DNA of 64,000 nt from Nocardioides sp. JS614 (GCF_000015265.1 NC_008699.1:4712001-4776000); one strand, 5' to 3'. Shown: positions 32,508-41,368, counted from the first letter of the stretch. Notes: generated by a model not told the origin, from the sequence alone. Numbers and translations are program-made.

Positions 32508-33641
32508 TCACGACACGCCCAGCTGTCCCGAGAGGACGAGGACCGCGGCGCCGATCAACACCACGTCCGCGCCGAGCGTGGAGGTGCGGACCGTCAGGCC
32601 CGCGGAGCTGACCGGCATGGTCCGCTCGCGCACGACCCGGTCGGCCGCCGCACGCAGCGGGCCGTCCAGCAGCTCGGTCGGGCCGCTCAGCACCAGCTCG
32701 TGGATGTTGAGGGTGCCGACGACCGGCGCCAGGGTGACGCCGAGCCGCTCACCCACCTCGGTGAGCACGGCGTCCCGGTCCGCACCGGGCTCGGCGAGCC
32801 GGCGCCGCAGGCGGGGCGCGGCCAGGATCGTCTCCAGGCAGCCGCGGCGTCCGCAGGCGCACACGTCGCCGTCGGGGTCGACGGTGACGTGGCCGATCTC
32901 GCCGGCGGCGCCGAGGTGGCCGTGGAGGAGCGAACCCCCGAGCACCAGCCCGGCGCCGACGCCGATGCCGACCCGGAGCACCATCAGGCCGCCGTCGCCG
33001 GTCTGGCCGAAGGTGTGCTCCCCGAGGACCGCGGTGTTGGCATCGTTGGCCACGAAGACCGGTACGCCGAGCGCGGCGGCCAGGGTGGTGGACAGCGGGG
33101 TGTCGGTCCACGCGAAGTTGGGGGCGTCGATGACGGTGCCGGCGGCGTCGACCACGCCGGGGCTGCCCACGCCGACGCCGAGCACCGGCCGGTCGGTCAT
33201 CGCGATCAGCTCGGCCGCGAGGCGGTGCACGAGCCGGACCGCCGCTTCGCCCTGCGCGTCGCCGATCTCGATCTCGTGACGGGCCTGAACCTGGCCGAGG
33301 AGGTTCACCACGGCGCCGGTCATCCGGTCGTCGGCCGAGAGGTCCAGCCCGATGATGTGACTCGCGTCCGGCGCCAGCCCGACCAGCGTTGGCGGCTTGC
33401 CGACCCGCGCCTCGGCCGGCGCACCGAGCTCCTCGACCAGGCCCTCGCCCACCAGCTCGCCCACCAGGTCGGAAACCGTGACCCGGGTCAGGCGGGTGGT
33501 CCGGGCCAGGTCCGCGCGGCTGGCCGGCCCCTCGCGGAACAGCTGCTGGAGCAGCAACGAGCGGTGGTGCCTCCGGGCGTCCTCCTGGAGGAGCTTGCCG
33601 CGGGGCCGGAGCGGTCGTCCGACCGGGGACATCGTGGTCAC
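32508..33641 (-). CDS. ROK-family transcriptional repressor (NagC-like)
   Basis: A 377-residue ROK regulator: N-terminal winged helix (ASRADLARTTRLTRVTVSDLVGELV, about residues 40-64) followed by a sugar-binding ROK domain with CACGRRGCLE near 260. It is encoded upstream of the GlcNAc operon and separated from the binding-protein remnant by 117 bases that hold the operon promoter. The expected ligand is an amino sugar or its phosphate. The start is GTG at 33641 or ATG at 33632; the first is listed. The 88-bp repeat lies upstream. Confidence 0.88.
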   Translation of the reverse strand: MTTMSPVGRPLRPRGKLLQEDARRHHRSLLLQQLFREGPASRADLARTTRLTRVTVSDLVGELVGEGLVEELGAPAEARVGKPPTLVGLAPDASHIIGLDLSADDRMTGAVVNLLGQVQARHEIEIGDAQGEAAVRLVHRLAAELIAMTDRPVLGVGVGSPGVVDAAGTVIDAPNFAWTDTPLSTTLAAALGVPVFVANDANTAVLGEHTFGQTGDGGLMVLRVGIGVGAGLVLGGSLLHGHLGAAGEIGHVTVDPDGDVCACGRRGCLETILAAPRLRRRLAEPGADRDAVLTEVGERLGVTLAPVVGTLNIHELVLSGPTELLDGPLRAAADRVVRERTMPVSSAGLTVRTSTLGADVVLIGAAVLVLSGQLGVS

Positions 33642-33716
33642 ATTTGTTAGTCCAGCGCACTTACATATTCGTGGTCAAGATCCCCGCTGAAGTCGTCTGG
33701 TCCGCGTCGGCCCGGC

Positions 33717-33804
33717 GGTTTCCCCGGTTCACCGGGGATGTTGGAACTTCTGGCCCGAAGTTTCGGCCCAACAGTTCCGGTTTCCCCGGTTCACCGGGGA
33801 AACC
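33717..33804. repeat. 88-bp three-hairpin repeat, copy 2
   Basis: Same architecture as the copy at 24253 but in the opposite orientation. Its first terminal hairpin runs into ATGTTGGAAC and its second is the full GGTTTCCCC...GGGGAAACC form. It lies between two minus-strand genes: 11 bases after the stop of the CDF transporter gene and 75 bases before the ROK repressor start. It therefore is not restricted to convergent gene ends. Confidence 0.85.
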
Positions 33805-33815
33805 GGCCCCGGGAC

Positions 33816-34772
33816 CTAGGGCATGAGGGCGGGCTCGTCGGGTGGGGCGAGGGTGAGGACCGCGTCCTCGATCAGCGGGTTGCGCTCGATCTCGGCCTCC
33901 ACGTCTCGCAGGCGTACGGCGAGGTGCCCCTCCCGGTCGTCGCCGGTCAGGTCGACGGCGGCGACCACGAACAGCCGCTGCGGGCCGACGTACTCCACGT
34001 GCAGGTAGGTGATCCGGTCGATCTGCGGGTGCTCGAGGAGCTGCGCGATCACCCGCGAGCGGAGCTCGGGGGTGAGCCCCTCCCCCAGGAGGTAGTCCAT
34101 GTTGCGGCGCATGAGGAAGACGGCCACGAAGCCCAGCAGGATGCCGACCGCGATCGAGCCGAGGGCGTCGAAGACCGCCTCACCGGTGACCTGGTGCAGC
34201 GCGATGCCCGCGCCGGCGAGCAGGATTCCGGCCAGCGCGGCGGAGTCCTCGAAGAACACCGCCCGCAGCGTCGGGTTGGAGGTGCGGGAGACGAACCGGA
34301 GCGGGTGCAGCCCGAAGCGGCGGGCCGCGCCGTGCACCTGCCGCGTGGCCTGCGCGAAGGACACCCCCTCGAGCACGAACGCGACGCCGAGCACGATGTA
34401 GTTCACCGCGTAGCTGGGCGCCGCCTCCTCGCCGGTGAGCTCGGTGATGCCGTGCCAGAGCGAGACGACGGCGCCGGCCGAGAACAGGCCGAACGCCGCG
34501 ACCAGCGACCAGATGTACGTCGAGCGCCCGTAGCCGCGCGGATGCTCCTCGTCCCGCGGCCGGCTGCCCTTCCGCTCAGCCACCAGCAGGAACACCTCGT
34601 TGCCGGTGTCGGCCCAGGAGTGCGCCGCCTCGGCGACCATCGACGCCGAGCCCGTCACCGCGGCCGCGACCGACTTCGCGATCGCCAGCAGGCCGTTCGC
34701 GACGAGCGCCACGAGCACGGTCAGCAGGGACTCGCCGCCGCTGCTCTCCGACGGGAGGGTGGGGGTCGCCAT
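33816..34772 (-). CDS. Cation diffusion facilitator, SLC30A9/ZnT9-like
   Basis: A 318-residue CDF transporter with about six membrane helices. The metal-site helix 2 reads AEAAHSWADTGN near residue 47, and the later helix has the EDSAALAG segment near 175 that marks the ZnT9 group. A cytoplasmic C-terminal domain covers about 225-318. It probably exports zinc or a similar divalent cation in exchange for protons. The ATG at 34772 lies 36 bases from the divergent GDSL gene, so the two promoters overlap closely. Confidence 0.85.
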   Translation of the reverse strand: MATPTLPSESSGGESLLTVLVALVANGLLAIAKSVAAAVTGSASMVAEAAHSWADTGNEVFLLVAERKGSRPRDEEHPRGYGRSTYIWSLVAAFGLFSAGAVVSLWHGITELTGEEAAPSYAVNYIVLGVAFVLEGVSFAQATRQVHGAARRFGLHPLRFVSRTSNPTLRAVFFEDSAALAGILLAGAGIALHQVTGEAVFDALGSIAVGILLGFVAVFLMRRNMDYLLGEGLTPELRSRVIAQLLEHPQIDRITYLHVEYVGPQRLFVVAAVDLTGDDREGHLAVRLRDVEAEIERNPLIEDAVLTLAPPDEPALMP

Positions 34773-34795
34773 CCCCGGGCGGTACCCGATCGACG

Positions 34796-34801
34796 TACGG
34801 T
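34796..34801 (+). promoter_or_regulatory. -10 box (TACGGT), leaderless start
   Basis: TACGGT, 7 bases, then the ATG at 34809; supports that start. Confidence 0.55.
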
Positions 34802-34808
34802 CGAGTCC

Positions 34809-35708
34809 ATGCTCCGCCCGATCGTCCCCGCGCTCGCCGTTGCCCTCGCCGCGGCGCTGGGCCTGTCCGGGTGCGCGGGCTCGGACGAGCCGGTCGCGGC
34901 GCCGGCCCGGTCGACGGGGTCGCCGACCGCGGCGCCGACGGCGTACGACCAGTACGTCGCCCTCGGCGACTCCTACACGGCGGCCCCCCTCGTCCCACCC
35001 ACCGACGGCAGCTCGATCTGCCTGCGGTCGGGCGTGAACTACCCGGCGCTGGTCGCGCAGGCGATGCCCGGCACGGAGCTCACCGACGTCAGCTGCAGCG
35101 GCGCCCGCACCGCCAACGTGACCAGCCCCCAGACCGGGCAGCGCGGCGGGCGGGTCCCGCCCCAGCTGACCGCGGTGCGCCCCGGCACCGACCTCGTCAC
35201 GATCAGCCTCGGCGGCAACGACGACCACCTCTTCGGCGGCACCCTCGGGCAGTGCGTCCAGCTGGCGCCCACCGACCCGGCCGGGGCACCGTGCCGGGCC
35301 GCGGTCGACGCGTCGTCGCTCACCCGGACCTTCGAGCACATCCGCGCCAACCTGTCCGGCGTCGTCGACGCGGTCCGCGGCCGGTCACCGCACGCGCGCA
35401 TCCTCCTCGTCGGCTACCCGCAGATCGTGCCCGCGTCCGGCACCTGCGACCTGCTGCCGCTGGCCGACGGGGACTACGCCTTCGCCCGGTCGGTGACCGA
35501 GGACCTCAACCGCACCGTGCAGGCCGCCGCCGACGACACCGGCGTGGAGTACGTCGACCTGTGGGGGCCGAGCGCGGGTCACGACATCTGCGCCGACGAC
35601 CCGTGGGTCAACGGCCGGGTGACCTCCGCCGAGACCGCGCTCGCCTACCACCCGCTGGCCGCCGGGCAGCGCGCGGCCGCCGAGGCCGTGCTAGCCGAGC
35701 TCCGCTGA
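34809..35708 (+). CDS. SGNH/GDSL-family lipase or esterase, lipoprotein
   Basis: A 299-residue secreted protein. Residues 1-22 are a lipoprotein signal with the lipobox LSGC, then a Ser/Pro/Ala-rich linker. The SGNH blocks are visible: GDSYTAA near residue 55 (nucleophile), the glycine/asparagine in SLGGNDDHLF near 134, and the C-terminal histidine in YHPLAAGQ near 282. Several cysteine pairs suggest disulfides, as in the Streptomyces-type secreted lipase group. It probably acts on extracellular esters. Its 3' end overlaps the convergent amidohydrolase gene by 18 bases. Confidence 0.9.
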   Translation: MLRPIVPALAVALAAALGLSGCAGSDEPVAAPARSTGSPTAAPTAYDQYVALGDSYTAAPLVPPTDGSSICLRSGVNYPALVAQAMPGTELTDVSCSGARTANVTSPQTGQRGGRVPPQLTAVRPGTDLVTISLGGNDDHLFGGTLGQCVQLAPTDPAGAPCRAAVDASSLTRTFEHIRANLSGVVDAVRGRSPHARILLVGYPQIVPASGTCDLLPLADGDYAFARSVTEDLNRTVQAAADDTGVEYVDLWGPSAGHDICADDPWVNGRVTSAETALAYHPLAAGQRAAAEAVLAELR

Positions 35709-37217
35709 TCGGTGCACCGGCACCCCGGCCACGACGGTGAGCGCGGAGCCGAGCGACCGCAGCGCCGTCCCGAGCCCGGCGGTGTCCCCGGCATCGAGGT
35801 CGGGCAGCAGCGGGTCGCGGTCGAGCAGCACCAGGTCGCCGGGCGAGCCCACGCCCACGGTCGGCTGGCCGTCGACCGACGCCGCCAGCGCCTCCCGGAC
35901 GGTCAGGGCCTGCTCGGCGCGCCACGGGTCCCGGTCGTCGGCGCTGCGGTGCACCGCCGCGGCCATCGCCAGCCAGGGGTCGAGCGGGGAGACCGGCGCG
36001 TCGGAGCCGAAGGCGAGCCGCACACCGTCCTCGAGCATCCACCGGAACGCGAAGCAGCGCTCGGCCCGTTCACCCCAGATCCGCTCGGTCAGGTCGCGGT
36101 CGTCGAGCAGGTGTGCCGGCTGCACGCTGGCCCGCAGGCCGAGCCGGGCCAGGGTGCGCAGGTCCTCGCGGCGCGCCATCTGGACGTGCTCGATGGACCC
36201 GCGGGCACCGGTCTCGGCGTACGACGCCAGCGCCTCCGCCACGGCCGCGTCGCCGATCGCGTGCGTGGCGACCTCGAGGCCGCCGGCGTGCGCGCGGGCG
36301 AGCAGGCCGCGCAGCTCGGCGCCGTCCAGGTTGGGCTGGCCGGCGGGGTACTCCAGCCGGTGGGCATCGCCGTACGGCTCGCAGCACCAGGCGGTCCGGG
36401 TGTTCAGCGACCCGTCGCTGATGATCTTCAGCGGCCCCATCGTCGCGCGGTCGTCGCAGCCGGGCAGCGGGTCGCCGGTGCGCAGCCCGGCGGCGATCAC
36501 CTCGTCGAGGGTGTCGGCGTAGGTCGCCCACCGGATCCGCAGCCGGTCGCACCCCAGTGCCCAGCGCTCGGCCCACTCCTCGCGGCTGGCGCCGAACTCG
36601 AAGTCGACCACGCCGACCACGCCCTGCGCCGCCGCCGCGTCGAGGGTGCGGCGGTAGGCCTCGGGGGAGGTCCCGTCGCTGCCGACCAGGGTCACCAGCC
36701 GCGGGTAGGCCGCGAACCACTCGGTCTCGCGGACCACCGAGTCGCGCACCGGTATCGCGAGGTGCATCAGCGCGGTGGTGTTGAGCCAGGCGTGGTGGGC
36801 GTCGCCGCTGATCAGCACCACCGGGGTGTCTCCGGAGACCGCGTCCAGCTCCGACACGGTGACCTCGCGGTGCCAGCCGGCGGAGCGGTGCCCCCAGCCG
36901 ATGACCGGCAGGCCCGGGTACGCCGCGATCCACTCCGCGACCGCCCGGGTCGCGTCCTCGGGCGAGCGGGCGCGGGCCAGGTCGAGGCGCTGCGAGGTGA
37001 GCGTCCACTGACCCAGGTGCACGTGCTGGTCCCACAGCCCGGGGATCAGCCAGCGCCCGGCCGCGTCGACGTCCTCGGCCCCTGCGGGCCGCTCCGCACC
37101 CGGCCCGACCGCCGTGACCACGCCGTCCACGACGGCCACGTCCACCGGCTGGTCGGGGACCTCGGCGCCCGGGCCGATCGGCACCAGCCGGGCGTTGCGG
37201 ATCAGGATGCTGCTCAC
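35691..37217 (-). CDS. Amidohydrolase family protein (YtcJ-like)
   Basis: A 508-residue metal-dependent hydrolase of the YtcJ group. The N-terminal beta-sandwich leads to the first metal motif WDQHVHLGQW near residue 64. Later ligands are in SGDAHHAWLN near 137, ATHAIGDAAV near 315, IEHVQMA near 342 and the aspartate of GSDAPVSPLDPW near 405. No substrate is established for most of the group; N-acyl or formamide-type hydrolysis is a reasonable guess. The GTG start at 37217 follows a -10 box at leaderless spacing. A CebR/CelR-type palindrome lies about 66 bases upstream. Confidence 0.88.
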   Translation of the reverse strand: MSSILIRNARLVPIGPGAEVPDQPVDVAVVDGVVTAVGPGAERPAGAEDVDAAGRWLIPGLWDQHVHLGQWTLTSQRLDLARARSPEDATRAVAEWIAAYPGLPVIGWGHRSAGWHREVTVSELDAVSGDTPVVLISGDAHHAWLNTTALMHLAIPVRDSVVRETEWFAAYPRLVTLVGSDGTSPEAYRRTLDAAAAQGVVGVVDFEFGASREEWAERWALGCDRLRIRWATYADTLDEVIAAGLRTGDPLPGCDDRATMGPLKIISDGSLNTRTAWCCEPYGDAHRLEYPAGQPNLDGAELRGLLARAHAGGLEVATHAIGDAAVAEALASYAETGARGSIEHVQMARREDLRTLARLGLRASVQPAHLLDDRDLTERIWGERAERCFAFRWMLEDGVRLAFGSDAPVSPLDPWLAMAAAVHRSADDRDPWRAEQALTVREALAASVDGQPTVGVGSPGDLVLLDRDPLLPDLDAGDTAGLGTALRSLGSALTVVAGVPVHRSAELG

Positions 37218-37224
37218 CCGCGGA

Positions 37225-37230
37225 ACGGTA
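37225..37230 (-). promoter_or_regulatory. -10 box (TACCGT), leaderless start
   Basis: On the minus strand TACCGT is followed by 7 bases and the GTG at 37217. Confidence 0.55.
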
Positions 37231-37259
37231 GGCCATCGTCGGGCCGACGCCGCGAGCGG

Positions 37260-37319
37260 TAGTCCCTGACGTTTGCGCGGTGTGGGAGCGCTCCCAGACC
37301 CCGTGATCGTCAGGGACTA
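37260..37319. terminator. Nested palindrome: 12-bp outer arms around a perfect 14-bp CebR/CelR-like box
   Basis: TAGTCCCTGACG (37260-37271) pairs with CGTCAGGGACTA (37308-37319). Between them TGGGAGCGCTCCCA (37283-37296) is itself a perfect palindrome identical to the known CebR/CelR operator consensus. The outer right arm contains the stop codon of the DHA2 transporter gene, so it may end that transcript; the inner box may bind a LacI-type regulator upstream of the amidohydrolase gene. Confidence 0.55.
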
Positions 37320-38780
37320 TCCGAGGCTCGCGTCGAGGGTGGGCTCGTCGGCGATCGCGACCGCGTCGAGCTCCGCGCCGCCCATCGGCTTGGGGCGGAG
37401 GAGCAGGCCGCCGATGACGGCCGCCGCGAGGGCGGCGAGCGCGCCGGTGGCGAAGGCGAACTGGAAGCCGCCGTTGAGGGCCTCGAGGCGGTCGGCTCCG
37501 TCGGCGGCGAGCGACTCGGTGCGCCAGGTGGAGAGGCTGACCAGCACCGCCAGGCCGAGCGCGCCGCCCATCATGAACGAGGTGTTGACGACGCCGGAGG
37601 CGAGGCCGGACTCGTGCGGCTCGACGTCGCCCATCGCGGCGAGCAGCACCGGGTTGAACGCGATGCCCGCGCCGGCGCCGAGCAGCAGCATCGAGGGCAG
37701 TACGTCGGTCCCGAAGCTGCCGTCCACCGGGGCCCGCGAGAACAGCGCCAGGCTGGCGGCGGCGAGCGCGAGCCCGGCCATCAGCGGCCGGCGGATGCCG
37801 AAGCGCATGACCAGCCGGTCGGAGACCCGCAGCGAGCAGAACGCCATCACCACGCTGGTCGGGACGAACGCGAGGCCGACCTCGAGGGCGTCGTACCCCA
37901 GCACCTGCTGAAGGTAGAGCGCGGCCAGGAAGAACCACGCGAACATCGCGGCCGCCCACAGCATCCCCACCACCTGCGACACGGAGACGTTGCGCAGCGC
38001 GAACAGGCGCAGCGGGACCAGCGGGCTGGCGGCGCGCGCCTCGCGGAGCACGAACGCCGCGAGCAGCACCGCGCTGGCGCCGAGCAGACCGAGCGTGCGC
38101 CCGGAGGTCCACCCCGCCTCGTTGCCGCCGACGATCCCGTACACGCTCAGCATCAGCGCGGCGGTCACCAGCACCGCCCCGGGGACATCGAGTCGCCCCG
38201 CGCCCGGCACGACCTCGTCGGCGGGCAGCACCCGGCGCGCGGCCAGCCAGACCCCGACGCCGATGGGCACGTTCACCAGGAAGATCCAGTGCCACGAGAA
38301 CAGCCCGGTCAGGACGCCGCCGAGCAGCACCCCGACGGCGCCGCCCCCGGACATCACGAAGCCGAAGAAGCCCATCGCCCGGGCCCGCTCGGCCGGGTCG
38401 GAGAACAGCCCCATGATCAGCGAGAGCGCGACCGCGGAGACCGCGGCGCCGCCCAGGCCCTGCACGGCGCGGCCCACGACGAGCAGCCCGGAGGACGGCG
38501 CGAGGCCGCACGCGACCGACGCGACGGTGAAGGACACCACGCCGCCGAGGAAGACCCGCTTGTTGCCCAGCAGGTCGCCCAGGCGCCCGGAGAGCAGCAG
38601 GAAGCCGCCGAAGGTCAGCAGGTACGCATTGACCACCCAGGCCAGCGCCGACCGGGTGAACCCCAGGTCGGCCTGGATCGACGGCAGCGCGACGTTCACG
38701 ATGCTGGAGTCCAGCACGATCATCAGGTCGCCCAGGCACAGCACGTACAGCGCGAGCCAGCGGCTCTTCAGGTCGGTCAT
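37317..38780 (-). CDS. MFS transporter, DHA2 (14-helix) family
   Basis: A 487-residue drug-proton antiporter of the EmrB/QacA type with about 14 membrane helices. Motif D1 (LDSSIVNVALPSI near residue 23), motif A (GRLGDLLGNKRVFLGG near 66) and the motif C-like GGGAVGVLLGGVLTGLFSWHWIF near 145 are present. The GAGGAGACCGAG ribosome-binding site precedes the ATG at 38780. It probably exports hydrophobic toxic compounds. No TetR or MarR regulator adjoins it. In the 90 bases upstream, a short inverted repeat (GTGGA...TCCAC, 38795-38817) could be a regulatory site. Confidence 0.9.
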   Translation of the reverse strand: MTDLKSRWLALYVLCLGDLMIVLDSSIVNVALPSIQADLGFTRSALAWVVNAYLLTFGGFLLLSGRLGDLLGNKRVFLGGVVSFTVASVACGLAPSSGLLVVGRAVQGLGGAAVSAVALSLIMGLFSDPAERARAMGFFGFVMSGGGAVGVLLGGVLTGLFSWHWIFLVNVPIGVGVWLAARRVLPADEVVPGAGRLDVPGAVLVTAALMLSVYGIVGGNEAGWTSGRTLGLLGASAVLLAAFVLREARAASPLVPLRLFALRNVSVSQVVGMLWAAAMFAWFFLAALYLQQVLGYDALEVGLAFVPTSVVMAFCSLRVSDRLVMRFGIRRPLMAGLALAAASLALFSRAPVDGSFGTDVLPSMLLLGAGAGIAFNPVLLAAMGDVEPHESGLASGVVNTSFMMGGALGLAVLVSLSTWRTESLAADGADRLEALNGGFQFAFATGALAALAAAVIGGLLLRPKPMGGAELDAVAIADEPTLDASLG

Positions 38781-38870
38781 CTCGGTCTCCTCGGTGGAAG
38801 GGGGTCACCCTCTCCACGAACGGGGCACTACGAGATCGACAGACCGGGCGGGAACGTTGTTCTCATCGCA

Positions 38871-40544
38871 TCAGACGTGGCGGCGGGACTGCACGACGCG
38901 GAACCGCGAGGCGACGTAGGCGCCGTCGGTGTACGCCGCGTTCGCGGCGGGGTTGGCGCCGGTGCCGTGGAAGTCGGAGTACGCCGCGGACTGGTTGACG
39001 AACACCCCGCCCAGGAGGTTCTCCGACAGGGCGACCCCCGCCTCGAGGGCGGCCTCGCGCACCTGCTCGACGACCTCGGGAGAGGTGGAGTACACCGCGG
39101 CGGTCATCGCGCCGTGGGCCAGCACGGTGTGCCGGAACAGGTCGATCGACTGGTCGGTGCCCTCGGTCTCGATCAGGTAGGCGACCGGCCCGAAGCACTC
39201 GGACTCGTACACGTCGGAGTCCTCCGCGGTGAGCCCGACGAGCATGGGGGTGCGGACGGTCGCGTCGGCGTACGCCGGGTGCGCGACCTCGCGGGACGGC
39301 ACGAGGACGTGGCCGCGGCCGGCCTTCTCCAGGCGGGCCAGCACCCCGTCGTTGACGATGCCGCCGAGCAGCTCGACCGCGCGCGCGTCGTCCCCGAGCA
39401 GCCCCTGGAGGGCCGCGCCGATCCCGGCGCCCACCTCGGCGGGCGAGCGCACGCCGTCCTCGGTCGCGATCCCGGCGGCCGGCACGTAGACGTTCTGCGG
39501 GGCGGTGCACATCTGGCCGGAGTAGAGCGCGAACGAGAACGCAAGGTTCTGGCACATCGCCGCGAAGTCGGAGGTCGAGTCGACGACCACCGTGTTGACG
39601 CCGGCCTTCTCGGTGAAGACGACGGCCTGGCCCGCGTTGGCCTCGAGCCAGTCGCCGAAGGCGTTCCCGCCGGTGAAGTCGATCAGCCGCACCTCGGGGC
39701 GGACCGCGAGCGTCGCGGCCAGGCGGTCCTCGGGCTCCTCGGCGGCGAGGAGGACGAGGTCGGGGTCGAAGCCGGCCTCGGCCAGCACCTCGCGGCACAC
39801 CTGGACGCTGATCGCGAGCGGCAGCACGGCCGCCGGGTGTGGCTTGACCACGACCGGGTTGCCGGTGACCAGCGACGCGAACAGCCCCGGCCAGGAGTTC
39901 CAGGTGGGGAAGGTGTTGCAGCCGATCACCAGCGCGACCCCGCGGGGCACCACGGTGAACGTCTTCTCCATCCGCAGCGGCCCACCGCGGCCGGGCTTCT
40001 CCCAGATGGCGGTGGCCGGGGTGCGGGTCATCTCGGTCCACGCATAGGCGATCGCCTCCAGGGCGCGGTCGAGCGCGTGCGCCCCGCCGGCCTGGAACGC
40101 CATCACGAACGCCTGCCCGCTGGTGTGCTGCACCGCGTTGGCGAGCTCGAAGATGCGCGCGTGCAGCCGGGCCAGGATCTCCAGGCACACCCCGGTCCGT
40201 CCGTCCGGGCCCGCGTCGCGCCACCCCTTCATGCCGGCCCGCGCCGCCGAGAGCAGCGCGTCGACGTCGACCGCTCGCGGGTAGGAGACGCCGAGGTCCA
40301 CGCCGTACGGCGAGCGCTCGGTCGCGACGCTGCCCTGGGCACCCGGGGTCGGGAGCGGGAACGGCGAGCCGAGCCAGGCCTCGAACGCGGCCTTGCCCTC
40401 GGCGGCCGCGGTCTCGCCGTACACGCGCGGCGACGGCGACTCGTCGAACGCCGAGTAGTACTCCCGGCTCGCGCAGGCGGCGACGGCGGCGTCCAGCCGG
40501 GCCCGGTGCCGGTCGAAGAGGGCTCCCGCGGTCGTCTCGGTCAT
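38871..40544 (-). CDS. paaN: Phenylacetic acid degradation protein PaaN (aldehyde dehydrogenase)
   Basis: A 557-residue aldehyde dehydrogenase with the PaaN layout: a specific N-terminal 120 residues (SREYYSAFDESPSPRVYGE near residue 27), IGCNTFPTWNSWPGLFA near 210, the nucleophile cysteine in SGQMCTAPQNV near 355, and the C-terminal DFHGTGANPAANAAY. PaaN-type enzymes oxidise the ring-opened aldehyde intermediate of phenylacetate breakdown. No other paa gene is in the window. The ATG at 40544 has AGGAGC upstream; the frame is open to 40640 but unconserved. The upstream region carries TGTGACA/TGTCACA repeats. Confidence 0.9.
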   Translation of the reverse strand: MTETTAGALFDRHRARLDAAVAACASREYYSAFDESPSPRVYGETAAAEGKAAFEAWLGSPFPLPTPGAQGSVATERSPYGVDLGVSYPRAVDVDALLSAARAGMKGWRDAGPDGRTGVCLEILARLHARIFELANAVQHTSGQAFVMAFQAGGAHALDRALEAIAYAWTEMTRTPATAIWEKPGRGGPLRMEKTFTVVPRGVALVIGCNTFPTWNSWPGLFASLVTGNPVVVKPHPAAVLPLAISVQVCREVLAEAGFDPDLVLLAAEEPEDRLAATLAVRPEVRLIDFTGGNAFGDWLEANAGQAVVFTEKAGVNTVVVDSTSDFAAMCQNLAFSFALYSGQMCTAPQNVYVPAAGIATEDGVRSPAEVGAGIGAALQGLLGDDARAVELLGGIVNDGVLARLEKAGRGHVLVPSREVAHPAYADATVRTPMLVGLTAEDSDVYESECFGPVAYLIETEGTDQSIDLFRHTVLAHGAMTAAVYSTSPEVVEQVREAALEAGVALSENLLGGVFVNQSAAYSDFHGTGANPAANAAYTDGAYVASRFRVVQSRRHV

Positions 40545-40608
40545 GCGGCGCTCCTGGATCTCTGGGGTGGCGGTGGCCGCCGGTGGGTGGCGGCGGCCGG
40601 GCCGGGCG

Positions 40609-40652
40609 TGATCTGTGACACGCCGCGGCCACTGTCGCACAGATCTGTCACA
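40609..40652. promoter_or_regulatory. Inverted repeats upstream of paaN
   Basis: TGTGACA (40614-40620) and TGTCACA (40646-40652) are inverted, and ACAGATCTGT (40640-40649) is a perfect 10-bp palindrome overlapping the second. The position between the divergent paaN and lipoprotein-like genes suits an operator, perhaps of a TetR-type regulator. Confidence 0.4.
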
Positions 40653-40667
40653 ACTCCGAGGGGCGGC

Positions 40668-40673
40668 TACCCT
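40668..40673 (+). promoter_or_regulatory. -10 box (TACCCT), leaderless start
   Basis: TACCCT, 8 bases, then the ATG at 40682. Confidence 0.5.
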
Positions 40674-40681
40674 CGTGCGCC

Positions 40682-41326
40682 ATGAGGGTGCGGTGGGCCG
40701 GGCTGGTGCTCGCCCTCATCCTGGCGGGCGCCGCCGCGGGGTACGGGCTGGGGTCGCTGGACCACCACGAGCCGGCCGCGATCGACCACCCCGAGCCGGT
40801 CCCGGCGCGGTCGCCGTCGATCCCGGTCGACCCGACCCCGACGTTCGCGCCGGACGTCGACTACCCGGCGCTGGCGACCGACCTGCGCTACCGGACCCGA
40901 CGGATCGGGGACCCGCCGTTCTTCCAGTGGGAGTACGACGCTCCCCGCGGCTGGGTGCGCACGACGACCGACCAGCCCGATGAGTTCCGCTGGCGCCCCG
41001 CGGACGAGCCGCCCGTCGGCGGGTACAGCCTGCGGGTCAAGATCGTCACCCAGCGGCTCACCCCGGAGCAGATGGTCGAGCAGAAGATCGCGGCGGTCGA
41101 GTCGATCTACGACGACGTCGAGATCGTCGACCAGGACGAGGACGAGGTCTACTTCACCTACCGCGACGGCCTCGACCACCAGCGGCACAACCTGTTCTGG
41201 TGGTTCCCGGCCCCCGGCCAGACGGCTGCCAGCTTCGAGATGAGCGTCGCCGGGCGGGGCGTCGACCTGCCCGGGCTCGAGGCGCTCGAGACCCGGGTCG
41301 CCGCCAGCGTGCGCAAGGTGCCCTGA
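40682..41326 (+). CDS. Membrane-anchored protein of unknown function
   Basis: A 214-residue protein I do not recognise. Residues 5-25 form a hydrophobic segment without a lipobox cysteine, so an uncleaved N-terminal anchor or signal peptide is likely. A Pro-rich linker (about 30-60) leads to a soluble domain with mixed alpha/beta character (FFQWEYDAPRGWVRTT near 80, VYFTYRDGL near 155). The overall plan, anchor plus small extracellular domain, recalls the extracellular part of the kinase encoded at 42066-43538, but I could not show homology. Its neighbour is a TerD gene on the same strand. Confidence 0.75.
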   Translation: MRVRWAGLVLALILAGAAAGYGLGSLDHHEPAAIDHPEPVPARSPSIPVDPTPTFAPDVDYPALATDLRYRTRRIGDPPFFQWEYDAPRGWVRTTTDQPDEFRWRPADEPPVGGYSLRVKIVTQRLTPEQMVEQKIAAVESIYDDVEIVDQDEDEVYFTYRDGLDHQRHNLFWWFPAPGQTAASFEMSVAGRGVDLPGLEALETRVAASVRKVP

Positions 41327-41355
41327 CGCCACCCGCCGCCCGCGGGCCCGGCGAG

Positions 41356-41361
41356 TAGGTT
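41356..41361 (+). promoter_or_regulatory. -10 box (TAGGTT), leaderless start
   Basis: TAGGTT, 7 bases, then the GTG at 41369. Confidence 0.6.
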
Positions 41362-41368
41362 CGGAACC

